Below, in pieces: positions 26,675-36,668 of a DNA stretch of 64,000 nt (position 1 is the first letter of the stretch; each line of letters opens with the position of its first letter). The notes under the pieces were generated by a model that had not been told where the DNA came from, made no database searches, and worked only from the letters and a program-made list of their open reading frames with translations. This DNA is from Variovorax paradoxus B4 (GTDB lineage: Bacteria; Pseudomonadota; Gammaproteobacteria; Burkholderiales; Burkholderiaceae_C), in the NCBI RefSeq assembly GCF_000463015.1, contig NC_022247.1:1550001-1614000 (forward strand), written 5' to 3'. The translations under genes were made by a program, and so were the position numbers.

Positions 26675-27985
26675 ATGCTCATCAAGGAATCGCTCCCGCC
26701 CCCGCCGCCTTTCTGGCACCGCCTCAACAGCTTCTTCGCGTTTCCGTTCCAGCTGCGGCCGCTCATGTACGGCCTGGTGCTCGCGTTCTGCAGCCTGCTG
26801 TTCGAGGCCATTCCTTTTCTGCATCCCGGCCTGTCGCTGATCGTGATCGAACTGGGCATCGTGCTGGCGGCCAGCCGCTACGGCTTCAAGGTCACGGCGC
26901 TCGGTTCGCGTGGCATCTGGCGCTCGGCCGATTTTCCGCGCGAGCTGAATGAAGACTGGGTCAACCTGCCGTGGAAGCTGTTTGCCATTTCGCTGGTGCA
27001 GGGCGCGCTGATCGGCTGGCTCGCGTGGTTCGAGCCGGTGCTGGGCACGGTGGCGCTGTTCGTGGTGTCGTTCACCTTTCCGGCCGCGATGATCGTGCTG
27101 GTGCAGTCGGGCAGCTTCTTCCAGGCCATGAACCCCGGCCACGTGATGGATGCGATGCGCATCATCGGCTGGCCCTATGCGCTGCTGTGCTTCTTCCTGT
27201 TCCTGCTGAGCGCGGGCGCGCAGATTGCCATCGGCATGCTGCTGCCGATGATCGACGGCCTCATCATGCTGCCGATCGCCAATTTCGCGTTCATCTACTT
27301 CGGCTGGGTGATGTCGAGCCTGCTGGGCTACGTGATGTACCAGCACCACGACGCCTTCGGCATCGACCTGCTGCCCGGCGGCGGCGTGGACGACGGCGCG
27401 CCGGTGGACCGCCGCACGCCCGAGCAGATCGCCGCGCAGCGCACCGATGCCGAGGTGGCGCAACTGGTGACCGACGGCGACGTGGCCGGCGCACTTGGCA
27501 TCGCCTACGAGGCGCAGCGCGTGGCGGCGGCCGACGATCTGGCGGCGCAGCGCCGCTACCACCGCGTGCTGCTGCTCGCCCCCGAGAAGGCGTCCACGCT
27601 GCTCGACCATGCGCGCCGCTTCATTCCGCTGCTGCTGCGGCGCGACCTCGCGTCCGAGGCGCTCAAGGTCTTCAAGGCCTGCCGCGAAAAGGACAAGACC
27701 TTCGCGCTTGACGACGCCCCCACGGTCATGACGCTGGCCAAGGCCGAATGGCGCAACGGCGATGCGCATGCCGCGCTCGCGCTGCTGTCGGGTTTCGACC
27801 GGCGCTTTCGCGGCCATGCGGCCATTCCGCAAGCCTACGAACTGGCAGCCCGGGTGCTGGTGCAGGGGCTCGGCCGCGCCGACATGGCACAGCCGATCCT
27901 GACCACGCTCGAATCGCGCTTTCCCGACAGCGAGCAGACGCAGGAAGTGCGCTGGCTGCTGCGGCCCACGCCCACGGCTTCCTGA
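26675..27985 (+). CDS. Multispanning membrane protein with helical-repeat C-terminal domain
   Basis: A 436-residue protein with two halves. Residues about 25-235 form about six membrane helices, with segments like GIWRSADFPRELNEDWVNLP and FPAAMIVLVQSGSFFQAMNPGHV, recalling DUF4013/BPSS1780-type betaproteobacterial membrane proteins. Residues about 250-430 are soluble and helical, with TPR-like repeats (AALGIAYEAQRVAAADDLAAQ, YHRVLLLAPEKASTLLDHARRF). It begins 15 bp after the preceding gene. Function unknown. Nothing links it to the ECF regulon other than position. Confidence 0.75.
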   Translation: MLIKESLPPPPPFWHRLNSFFAFPFQLRPLMYGLVLAFCSLLFEAIPFLHPGLSLIVIELGIVLAASRYGFKVTALGSRGIWRSADFPRELNEDWVNLPWKLFAISLVQGALIGWLAWFEPVLGTVALFVVSFTFPAAMIVLVQSGSFFQAMNPGHVMDAMRIIGWPYALLCFFLFLLSAGAQIAIGMLLPMIDGLIMLPIANFAFIYFGWVMSSLLGYVMYQHHDAFGIDLLPGGGVDDGAPVDRRTPEQIAAQRTDAEVAQLVTDGDVAGALGIAYEAQRVAAADDLAAQRRYHRVLLLAPEKASTLLDHARRFIPLLLRRDLASEALKVFKACREKDKTFALDDAPTVMTLAKAEWRNGDAHAALALLSGFDRRFRGHAAIPQAYELAARVLVQGLGRADMAQPILTTLESRFPDSEQTQEVRWLLRPTPTAS

Positions 27986-28003
27986 GCTCCAGTTGCGGCC
28001 AGC

Positions 28004-29482
28004 CTAGGCGCGCTCGAGGGCGCGCGTCACCATGTCGTTGGGGGCGAGCCGCAGCAGGTGCGGCAGCCAGCCGACGGCCATGTCGCGCTCACCGGCATGC
28101 AGCAGGCCGTTGGCGCAGACCGACAGCGTGTCGGCCAGTTCCGGATGGTCGGGCGCGATCTTCAGCAGCACGCGGCACAGCTTGTCGGCGTCCTGGAACT
28201 GGCGCGCGCGCGTGAAGCGGCGCGCCAGGCGGGCCATGTCGTCGGGCTTCAGGCGCGCGCCCGGCTTGGCCTGGTCGAGGTAGGCGGTGTAGCTGGCGTG
28301 CTGCAGGGCCAGGGTGTCGGGGTCGGTGGCCGGCAGCCGGAAGATGCGGCGCGCGGCCTGGTGGAAATCCTCGCCCGCGGGCTGCAGCCGCGCGGTGTTG
28401 AACCAGGCGCGCAGCGTGTCGGTGTCGCCGGGGCGCAATGCGGCGGCGGCACGCCATTCGGCCGTGGCCGCCTCGAACTTCAAGGCGGCGCCCAGCCGGC
28501 GCGCCGCGGCCACGTGGCGCCCGAACTCGCCGTCGTCGCCCGATTGCTCCGATGCGACGGCCTCCGGCGTCTTCACGCGGTGCAGTGCCATGGCCCCGGC
28601 CATCAGCGCGGCGCCCGTCAAGAGGCCGCCCAGGTGCGCCATGTAGGCGATGCCCTGGCCGCCCACCGCGTGCTGCAGCAGCTCGTTGGCAATCCAGGCC
28701 GGCAGCAGCAGCAGGGCCGGCGCCGTGACGTAGTTGAAATAGAAAAAGAGCTGATAGAAGAACCGGATGCGCCGCAGCCGGTACATCACCGCGTACATGC
28801 CCATCAGTGCCGAGATCGCGCCCGAGGCGCCTACCCCGTGGTTGACCTGGTCGGCATAGGCCCAGCCAGCCAGCGCGGAGGCGCCGACTGCGCCCAGCAG
28901 GTAGAAGGCCAGGTAGGTGCCGCGGCCCAGTGCCAGCTCGACCGAGAAGCCGAACAGGAAGAGGAACAGCATGTTGCCCAGCAGGTGGCCGGTGCTGCCG
29001 TGCAGGAAGGCCGCGGTGACCCAGGTCCAGGGCTTGGACGCGGCGCCGTTGGCGTAGTCCTGCGCCCAGCGCGTGGTGAAGGGCGCGGGCCGCATCGTCT
29101 CGTACTGTTGGCGGTCGCGCTTCCATTCGGCGTAGCGCGGGTTCGCGGGCGTGATGACCTCGTCGGCCTGCAGCTTCTGCAGGAACTTCCTGTCGTTCTG
29201 CAGACCGTCCAGCAGCTGCGGATGGGCTTCCTCGTGCGGCAGCATGCGCCGCGCCATCTTGCCGCGCTGGGGGTCCGTCTTTTCGAGCCACTCCACGAAG
29301 GGCGGCAGCTCCAGCTCGGGCAGCACGCTGTTCACGTAGTAGTGGGCCGCGCGCTCCTCGGCCTTTTCCTCGCTGCGCTGCGGTCCCCAGAACACGATCA
29401 TGTTCACGAGGATCAGCAGCACCGTCATCCACGGTGGATTGCGCCAGCTCGGTTTGTTCTCGAGCGGGATGGCGTAGAACAA
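28004..29482 (-). CDS. Rhomboid-family intramembrane serine protease with C-terminal repeat domain
   Basis: A 492-residue protein. After a first membrane helix (WMTVLLILVNMIVFW) comes a soluble loop of about 120 residues, unusually long. Then HGSTGHLLGNMLFLFLFG (about 160-177) supplies the HxxxN element, GASGAISALMGMYAVMY (about 217) carries the nucleophile serine in GASG, and AHLGG (about 283) carries the catalytic histidine. Residues about 310-490 form a soluble helical-repeat (TPR-like) domain. It should cleave membrane-embedded substrates in the inner membrane. It follows argH by 15 bp on the same strand. Confidence 0.9.
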   Translation of the reverse strand: MFYAIPLENKPSWRNPPWMTVLLILVNMIVFWGPQRSEEKAEERAAHYYVNSVLPELELPPFVEWLEKTDPQRGKMARRMLPHEEAHPQLLDGLQNDRKFLQKLQADEVITPANPRYAEWKRDRQQYETMRPAPFTTRWAQDYANGAASKPWTWVTAAFLHGSTGHLLGNMLFLFLFGFSVELALGRGTYLAFYLLGAVGASALAGWAYADQVNHGVGASGAISALMGMYAVMYRLRRIRFFYQLFFYFNYVTAPALLLLPAWIANELLQHAVGGQGIAYMAHLGGLLTGAALMAGAMALHRVKTPEAVASEQSGDDGEFGRHVAAARRLGAALKFEAATAEWRAAAALRPGDTDTLRAWFNTARLQPAGEDFHQAARRIFRLPATDPDTLALQHASYTAYLDQAKPGARLKPDDMARLARRFTRARQFQDADKLCRVLLKIAPDHPELADTLSVCANGLLHAGERDMAVGWLPHLLRLAPNDMVTRALERA

Positions 29483-29497
29483 GCGGGGCCTTGGGCG

Positions 29498-30895
<1,398 letters not shown>

Positions 30896-30944
30896 GGGAG
30901 CCGTGGTAGAGGCAATAATGGGTCGGTTACCCGATGTATCTGTG

Positions 30945-32018
30945 ATGCGCAATCCGGCGATTTTATCGGCCACCTCCACCCCCACGCCTGCGGCCCCGCC
31001 GGAAAGAGGGCGTTTGCCCGCGCGCGGCAGCCCGGGGCTGTTCGACGCCTGCCAGATCGGGGTGGTCCTGCGCGCGGTGCTGTTCGTGGAGGCGCTGGTG
31101 GCGACCGCCACGCTGTTCGTGTCGTCCTCCCCCGGGGAATGGCTGGTGCAGACCGCCACCGTCACGGGCGGCGCGCTGCCTGCCACGCTGCTGTGGCTGG
31201 TGGCGGCCTGCGGGCTCAAGAAGCCGCTCGGGCGCCTGCCGCGCCAGGCGCAGTACGCGGCCGGTGCCGCGCTGGGCGCCATTTCCTCGCTCTATGGCTG
31301 CGGCCTGCTGAGGCTCACCGGCGTCCTGGGCGCGGCGCCGTGGCTCGCCAGTGCCGTGGCGGGCGCCTTCATCGCGGGCATGGTCATGGCGGCGATGGTG
31401 CTGCGCGCGCGCGGCCAGACGCCGGCCGCCATGACAGCCCGGCTGGAGGAGCTGCAGTCGCGCATCCGCCCCCACTTCTTGTTCAACACGCTCAACAGCG
31501 CCATTGCCCTGGTGCGCGAGGAGCCCGCCAAGGCCGAGACCATGCTCGAAGACCTGGCCGAACTGTTCCGCCAGGCGCTGGCCGACCCCGGCGAATCCGG
31601 CACGCTGGCCGACGAGATTGCGCTCGCCGAGCGCTACCTGGCCATCGAGCAGGTGCGCTTTGGCGACCGGCTGCGCATCCGCTGGGACCTCGACGCCGCA
31701 GCCAGCAGCGCGCGGCTGCCGCCACTGCTGCTGCAGCCGCTGGTCGAAAATGCCATCAAGCACGGCGTGGAGCCCAGTCCCGAGGGCGCCAAGCTGCGCA
31801 TCCGCACCGAGCGCCGCGGCAGCGTGGTGGTGATCGAGGTGGTCAACAGCCTGCCGCCGCTGCGCTGGGCCGACGAGCCCCTGCCGCGCGGCCATGGCAT
31901 TGCGCTGGCCAACGTGCGTGACCGGCTGAGGCTGCTGCACGACATGCAGATGCAGTTCAGCGCCGGCATGGACCAGAAGAACTATCGCGTGCGCATTGCC
32001 ATCCCCGCCGAATCATGA
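30945..32018 (+). CDS. algZ: LytS/AlgZ-type sensor histidine kinase
   Basis: A 357-residue membrane kinase. After [19 protein letters not shown] come about four helices, then the His_kinase domain with the phosphoacceptor in [17 protein letters not shown] (His near 176), and an ATP-binding domain ([29 protein letters not shown]). It pairs with the LytTR regulator that follows with a 4-bp overlap, as AlgZ/FimS with AlgR in Pseudomonas. Start uncertain: ATG at 30945 is used; ATG at 30894 would overlap the argH start codon. In Pseudomonas this pair controls alginate and twitching motility; its targets here are unknown. Confidence 0.9.
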   Translation: MRNPAILSATSTPTPAAPPERGRLPARGSPGLFDACQIGVVLRAVLFVEALVATATLFVSSSPGEWLVQTATVTGGALPATLLWLVAACGLKKPLGRLPRQAQYAAGAALGAISSLYGCGLLRLTGVLGAAPWLASAVAGAFIAGMVMAAMVLRARGQTPAAMTARLEELQSRIRPHFLFNTLNSAIALVREEPAKAETMLEDLAELFRQALADPGESGTLADEIALAERYLAIEQVRFGDRLRIRWDLDAAASSARLPPLLLQPLVENAIKHGVEPSPEGAKLRIRTERRGSVVVIEVVNSLPPLRWADEPLPRGHGIALANVRDRLRLLHDMQMQFSAGMDQKNYRVRIAIPAES

Positions 32019-32761
32019 CTCTCAAGACCCTGATCGTTGACGACGAAGCCCTGGCCCGCTCGCGCCTGCGGACGCTGCTGCGCGATTGCCGGTCGCCCGC
32101 CGCCGAAGTGGTGGCCGAGGCCGCCCAGGGCGCCGAGGCGCAGCAGCATCTGGCGAACCTGGCACTCGACCTTGTGCTGCTCGACGTCCACATGCCCGGC
32201 ATCGACGGCATCGAGGTGGCGCGCGCCCTGCGGGGCCGGGCCGATGCGCCGGCCGTGGTGTTCGTTACCGCCCATGCGGCCCATGCCGTGACGGCCTTCG
32301 ACCTCGACGCGGTCGACTACCTGACCAAGCCGGTGCGCGCCGAGCGCCTTCAGCAGGCGTTGCAGAAGGCCGAGCGCTTTCTGAAGGAACGGCGTGCGCT
32401 GCAGGCCGACGCGCTGCAGGAAAGCGTGCTCATCCAGGACCGCGGCCGCGCCGAGCGGGTGCCGCTGTCGGAGGTGCTCTACCTGAAGTCCGAGTACAAG
32501 TACCTCACGGTGCGCACCGCCACGCGCAGCCACATCCTGGACGGTTCGCTGAACGAATTCGAGGAGCGCTATCCCACGCGCTTCCTGCGGGTGCACCGCA
32601 ATGCGCTGGTGGCACGCTCGGCCATCCGCGCACTCGAGAAGTACGACGACGGGGAAGACGCCGAAGGCTGGGCCCTGCGGCTCGACGCGATCCCCGAACC
32701 CGTCGCGGTGTCGCGGCGGCAACTCGCCGCAGTGCGCGAAGTTTTGAAGGAAGCGCGATGA
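32015..32761 (+). CDS. algR: LytTR response regulator (AlgR type)
   Basis: A 248-residue two-domain regulator. The receiver domain has the acidic pocket (IVDDEALARSRLR), the phosphorylation site in LVLLDVHMPGIDG (Asp about 58), and the switch residues in VFVTAHAAHAV and YLTKPV. Residues about 145-245 are a LytTR DNA-binding domain (VPLSEVLYLKSEYKYLTV, RFLRVHRNALVARSAI). The ATG overlaps the algZ stop (ATGA), and its own stop overlaps the next ATG in the same way, so three genes are translationally coupled. Confidence 0.94.
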   Translation: MTLKTLIVDDEALARSRLRTLLRDCRSPAAEVVAEAAQGAEAQQHLANLALDLVLLDVHMPGIDGIEVARALRGRADAPAVVFVTAHAAHAVTAFDLDAVDYLTKPVRAERLQQALQKAERFLKERRALQADALQESVLIQDRGRAERVPLSEVLYLKSEYKYLTVRTATRSHILDGSLNEFEERYPTRFLRVHRNALVARSAIRALEKYDDGEDAEGWALRLDAIPEPVAVSRRQLAAVREVLKEAR

Positions 32762-34026
32762 CCGACGACAAGAAAACGGCCGGCGAGGCACCGGCGGCGC
32801 AGCCACCCCCATCGCCACCGCTGCCGGCGCCGCCGGCGGAGCCCCCGGCCGAGGTGCCGCCGGAACCCGTGCTGGAGTCCCCGCCCGAAGCCGTGCCGCC
32901 GGAGCTGCGGCCGGAACCCGAGCGCCTGCTGCTGCAGATGCCGGTCGACGTGCGCAGCGCCTCGCTGGTGGTGCTCGCCGTGCTGGCCAGCGTCTTCGCG
33001 CTGCGATGGGGCCAGGCCGTGTTCATCCCGCTGATGCTGAGCCTGCTGCTGACCTACGCGCTGTCGCCGCTGGTCGACCGGCTGCACCGCTTGCGGCTGC
33101 CGCGCTGGATCGGCGCGGCGCTGATCCTCGTCGGCCTTTTCGGCGGCCTGGGCTGGACCGGCTACTCGCTTTCGGGCAATGCCACGCAACTGGCCGAATC
33201 GCTGCCCGTCGCGGCCCAGAAGTTGGGGCAGGCCATGCGCCGGAGCAAGAGCGCCAGCGCCACGCCGCTCGAAAGCGTGCAGCAGGCGGCAGCGCAACTC
33301 GAGAAGGCGGCCGAGGAAAACTCCGCGCGCGTCGCGGCCCGCAAGGGCGTTGCGCGCGTCGTCATCGAGCGGCCATCCTTCAATGTGCGCGACTACCTGC
33401 TGAGCGGCACCGTCGGCCTGCTCGAGGCGATCGGGCAGCTCACGCTGGTCGCCTTCCTGACGTACTTCGCGCTGTGCTCCGGCGACACCTTCCGGCGCAA
33501 GCTGATCAAGATCACCGGGTCGAGCCTGCAGAAGAAAAAGGTCACCGTGCATGTACTCGACGACATCACCCGCAACATCGAGCGCTACCTGCTGGTGCAG
33601 ATACTGATCAGCGCGCTGGTGGGCGTGACGACGGGCTTCGCTTTCTGGGCCATCGGGGTCGAGAACGCCGCCGTGTGGGGAATCATCGCGGGCGTGACCA
33701 ACCTCATCCCCTACGTCGGCTCGGTGATCGTGATGGTGGCCGCGGGGCTGGTGGCCTTCCTGCAGTTCAACAGCCTGGAGATGGGCATCCTGGTCGGCGG
33801 CGTGTCGCTCGCCATCCACACGCTGGTCGGCAACCTGCTGATGCCGTGGCTCACCAGCCGCACCAGCCGCATGAACCCGGTGGCCGTGTTCGTGGGCGTG
33901 ATCTTCTGGGGCTGGCTCTGGGGCGTGTGGGGGCTGCTGCTGGGTATTCCCATCACCATGGTGATCAAGTCGATCTGCGACCGGGTCGAAGATCTGCAGC
34001 CGATCGGGGAGCTGCTGGGGGAGTAG
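32758..34026 (+). CDS. AI-2E family (TqsA/PerM-like) transporter
   Basis: A 422-residue membrane protein. The first 65 residues are proline/glutamate-rich and presumably disordered in the cytoplasm (PPSPPLPAPPAEPPAEVPPE). Then come about eight helices typical of the AI-2E transporter family, with FIPLMLSLLLTYALSPLVDRL at the start and the family segments GVTNLIPYVGSVI and LLGIPITMVIKSICD. Members export autoinducer-2 or act as Na+/H+ antiporters; the substrate is uncertain. It shares a 4-bp overlap with algR and is the last gene of the algZ operon. Confidence 0.9.
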   Translation: MTDDKKTAGEAPAAQPPPSPPLPAPPAEPPAEVPPEPVLESPPEAVPPELRPEPERLLLQMPVDVRSASLVVLAVLASVFALRWGQAVFIPLMLSLLLTYALSPLVDRLHRLRLPRWIGAALILVGLFGGLGWTGYSLSGNATQLAESLPVAAQKLGQAMRRSKSASATPLESVQQAAAQLEKAAEENSARVAARKGVARVVIERPSFNVRDYLLSGTVGLLEAIGQLTLVAFLTYFALCSGDTFRRKLIKITGSSLQKKKVTVHVLDDITRNIERYLLVQILISALVGVTTGFAFWAIGVENAAVWGIIAGVTNLIPYVGSVIVMVAAGLVAFLQFNSLEMGILVGGVSLAIHTLVGNLLMPWLTSRTSRMNPVAVFVGVIFWGWLWGVWGLLLGIPITMVIKSICDRVEDLQPIGELLGE

Positions 34027-34052
34027 CCGGCGCGGAAATTCCGGTGCACTAC

Positions 34053-34078
34053 ATTATTGGGAATTCATTCTCAATAAT
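34053..34078. promoter_or_regulatory. 26-bp palindrome just before the acyltransferase/porin operon, Fur-like
   Basis: Arms ATTATTGGGAAT and ATTCTCAATAAT (12 bp, one mismatch) flank a 2-bp centre and end three bases before the ATG at 34082. The core TTGGGAAT/ATTCTCAA resembles the TGAGAAT half-sites of Fur boxes, although the classic centre is 1 bp. It stands out as AT-rich within G+C-rich DNA. A bound repressor would block initiation. The regulator assignment is inference. Confidence 0.5.
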
Positions 34079-34081
34079 TCC

Positions 34082-35245
34082 ATGCCCGAAATCCCTCCTC
34101 CGCCGGCCCGCTCCCGGCTGCTTTCCATCGATGCGCTGCGCGGCCTCGTGATCCTGTTCATGCTGCTGGACCACGTGCGCGAGACCTTCTACCTGCACCA
34201 CCAGGTGCCGGACCCGATGGTCGCGGCAGAGACGCCGCCCGAGCTCTTCTTCAGCCGCCTGCTGGCCCACCTGTGCGCGCCGGTGTTCGTGTTCCTGACC
34301 GGGCTGTCGGCCTTTCTCTATGCCTCGAAGCAGCCCGACGGCCGCGCGGCCGCTTCCTCCTTCCTGTGGAAGCGGGGCCTGTTCCTTGTGCTGCTGGAGG
34401 TCACGGTCGTCAACTTCGCATGGACCTTCCAGTTCCCGCCGGCCAAGGTGTTCCTGCAGGTGATCTGGGTGATCGGCCTGTCGATGCTGGCGCTGGCGGC
34501 GCTGGTGTGGCTGCCGCGCAAGGTGCTCATCGTGCTGGGCATCGTGCTGGTCGCCGGGCACAACCTGCTCGACGGCCTGCACTTTCCCGCGGGCCATGTG
34601 CTGCACGTGCCGTGGGCCGTCCTGCACGACCGGGGCTGGATCGAACTGTCCGGCGCACTGAAGCTGCGCACCTCCTATCCGCTGCTTCCCTGGATCGGCG
34701 TGATCGCGCTGGGCTATGCCGCCGGGCCGTGGTTCCTGGCCGGCGCCGATGCGGCGCAGCGCCAGCGGCGGCTGCTGGCATGGGGCGCGGGGCTGCTTGC
34801 GGGCTTCGTGCTGCTGCGGCTGCTCGATGTGTATGGCGACAAGCCCTGGACGGCCGGCGACACCGCCCTGGCCAGCTGGATGGGCTTTTTCAACATCACC
34901 AAGTACCCGCCGTCCCTGCTGTTCATTGCGCTGACGCTCGGCGTCGGCCTGCTGCTGCTGCGCGCGTTCGAACGCCGGCAGGGCGCGGCGTGGCTGGCGC
35001 CGCTGGCCGTGTTCGGCGCCGCGCCCATGTTCTTCTATGTGCTGCACCTGTATGTGCTCAAGTTCCTCTACCTTGGCGCCGAAGCGGCCTGGGGCCGGAA
35101 CCAGGGCACGCTCTTCGGCTTCGATGCGATGTGGATGGTGTGGGCGGCGGCCGCCGTGCTGGCCTTCGCGCTGTACCCCGCCGTGCGCGCCTTTGCGGCC
35201 CTGAAGGAGCGCCGCCGCGACATCGCCTGGCTCAAGTACCTGTGA
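34082..35245 (+). CDS. DUF1624/heparan-alpha-glucosaminide N-acetyltransferase-like membrane protein
   Basis: A 387-residue protein with about ten membrane helices. SRLLSIDALRGLVILFMLLDHVRE and the following LCAPVFVFLTGLSAFLYAS are typical of the DUF1624/HGSNAT catalytic family, membrane acyltransferases that move an acyl group across the bilayer onto a sugar. The acceptor cannot be predicted. A palindrome (34053-34078) abuts its start, and the next gene, an outer-membrane porin, overlaps its stop by four bases. The pair thus looks like one regulated operon. Confidence 0.82.
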   Translation: MPEIPPPPARSRLLSIDALRGLVILFMLLDHVRETFYLHHQVPDPMVAAETPPELFFSRLLAHLCAPVFVFLTGLSAFLYASKQPDGRAAASSFLWKRGLFLVLLEVTVVNFAWTFQFPPAKVFLQVIWVIGLSMLALAALVWLPRKVLIVLGIVLVAGHNLLDGLHFPAGHVLHVPWAVLHDRGWIELSGALKLRTSYPLLPWIGVIALGYAAGPWFLAGADAAQRQRRLLAWGAGLLAGFVLLRLLDVYGDKPWTAGDTALASWMGFFNITKYPPSLLFIALTLGVGLLLLRAFERRQGAAWLAPLAVFGAAPMFFYVLHLYVLKFLYLGAEAAWGRNQGTLFGFDAMWMVWAAAAVLAFALYPAVRAFAALKERRRDIAWLKYL

Positions 35246-36615
35246 AATCCCTCGCACGCCGATATCCGGCCGCGGGCCGGTTCTGCAGCGCAGCCTTCGC
35301 CGTGCTGAGCACCGCCGCCATGGCGGTCGAAGGCGACGCGCAGCAGGCGAACGCCGGCGGCTTCGTCCAGGACACGCGCTGGCGCGTGCTCAACCGCAGC
35401 GTCTACGAAAGCCGGCACTACCTCGACGGCGACCGCAGCAACGGCGGCCGCAACGCCGCATTGCCCCGCAGGCAGCGCAGCGACTACGCGCAGGAATGGG
35501 GCTACGGCCTCATGGGCTCGGTCGAGTCGGGCTTCACGCGCGGCCCGGTCGGGTTCGGCGCCGATGCGCACGCCTACTTTGCGCAGAACCTCGACGGCGA
35601 CGACTTCCGAGTCGGCAAGATCCGCATGCTGCCGGTGGACCGCCAGGGCTACGCCCAGGACGGCATCGCGCGCGGCGGCGCGGCATTCAAGGCGCGCGTC
35701 TCTTCCACCGTTCTCAAGGTGGGCGAGCAACGCACCAAGACGCCGATCTTCAGTTCCTCCGACACGCGCCTGCTGCCCGAGGCCATGCGCGGCTGGCTGC
35801 TCACCAGCAACGAGTTCGACCGGCTCACGCTGCAGGCCGGCCGTTTCACCGGCTCGACCGACCGCAATGCACGCGGCACCGGCAACCCGCTGGTCGTCAA
35901 CTACCTCGACCCGAAGTCGCCGCGCGGCGATGCCTTCGACTTCGCCGGCGTCACGTGGAAGGCGGCGCCCTCGCTTTCGCTCACGGGCTACTTCGGACGC
36001 CTGAAGGACACCTGGCGCACCGGCTACCTGGGCGCCACTTACGCGGTGCAGCTCGAAGCGAAGCGTGCCCTTGGCTTCGACCTGCAGCTCTATCACAGCA
36101 GAGACACCGGCCGGGCTCTCGCGGGCCCGATCGACAACACCACCGCGAGCCTCGTGACCACCTACAGCCACGGCCCCCACCGCATGGGCGTGGGCTGGCA
36201 GAAGGTGGACGGCGACACGCCGTTCGACTACGTGACGCGCGGCGCCATCTGGCTCGGCAATGCCGCGCAGCTGTCCGACTTCAATGCGCCGCACGAGCAA
36301 TCGTGGCAGCTGCGCTACGAAGTCGATGCCGCAAGCTGGGGCGCGCCGGGACTCGCGATGGGCGCCGCCTACATCCGCGGCAGCGGCATCGATGGCAGCC
36401 GCGTGCCCGCTCGCGGCGGCTATGCCTGGCTGGGCTACGGCAAGGACGGCAGGCACCGGGAGCGCGACCTGTGGCTGCGCTACACGGTGCGGGCGGGATC
36501 GGCCAAGGGGCTGGCCTTGCTGCTGCGCTATGGCGAGCACCGCAGCAACAAGGCGCAGGCTGAACTCGACACCCGCCAGATTCGCGTGGCTGTGGAATAT
36601 CCGATCGGCGGTTGA
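35242..36615 (+). CDS. OprD-family outer-membrane porin
   Basis: A 457-residue porin. The start is GTG at 35242, overlapping the stop of the acyltransferase gene as GTGA. A signal peptide (FCSAAFAVLSTAAMAVEG) precedes an 18-strand type beta barrel: FVQDTRWRVLNRSVYESRHYLD, then many alternating aromatic/polar strands with RTKTPIFSSSDTRLLPEAMRG, the OprD-typical sequence near residue 170, and ending IRVAVEYPIG, a terminal strand. OprD porins admit basic amino acids, aromatic or carboxylic substrates. The length is close to the family norm. Substrate unknown. Confidence 0.9.
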   Translation: MKSLARRYPAAGRFCSAAFAVLSTAAMAVEGDAQQANAGGFVQDTRWRVLNRSVYESRHYLDGDRSNGGRNAALPRRQRSDYAQEWGYGLMGSVESGFTRGPVGFGADAHAYFAQNLDGDDFRVGKIRMLPVDRQGYAQDGIARGGAAFKARVSSTVLKVGEQRTKTPIFSSSDTRLLPEAMRGWLLTSNEFDRLTLQAGRFTGSTDRNARGTGNPLVVNYLDPKSPRGDAFDFAGVTWKAAPSLSLTGYFGRLKDTWRTGYLGATYAVQLEAKRALGFDLQLYHSRDTGRALAGPIDNTTASLVTTYSHGPHRMGVGWQKVDGDTPFDYVTRGAIWLGNAAQLSDFNAPHEQSWQLRYEVDAASWGAPGLAMGAAYIRGSGIDGSRVPARGGYAWLGYGKDGRHRERDLWLRYTVRAGSAKGLALLLRYGEHRSNKAQAELDTRQIRVAVEYPIGG

Positions 36616-36668
36616 CGGGGCGGGCGATCCGGTGGGATGGCGGCACGCTCGCGCGACGAAGAGTGAAG

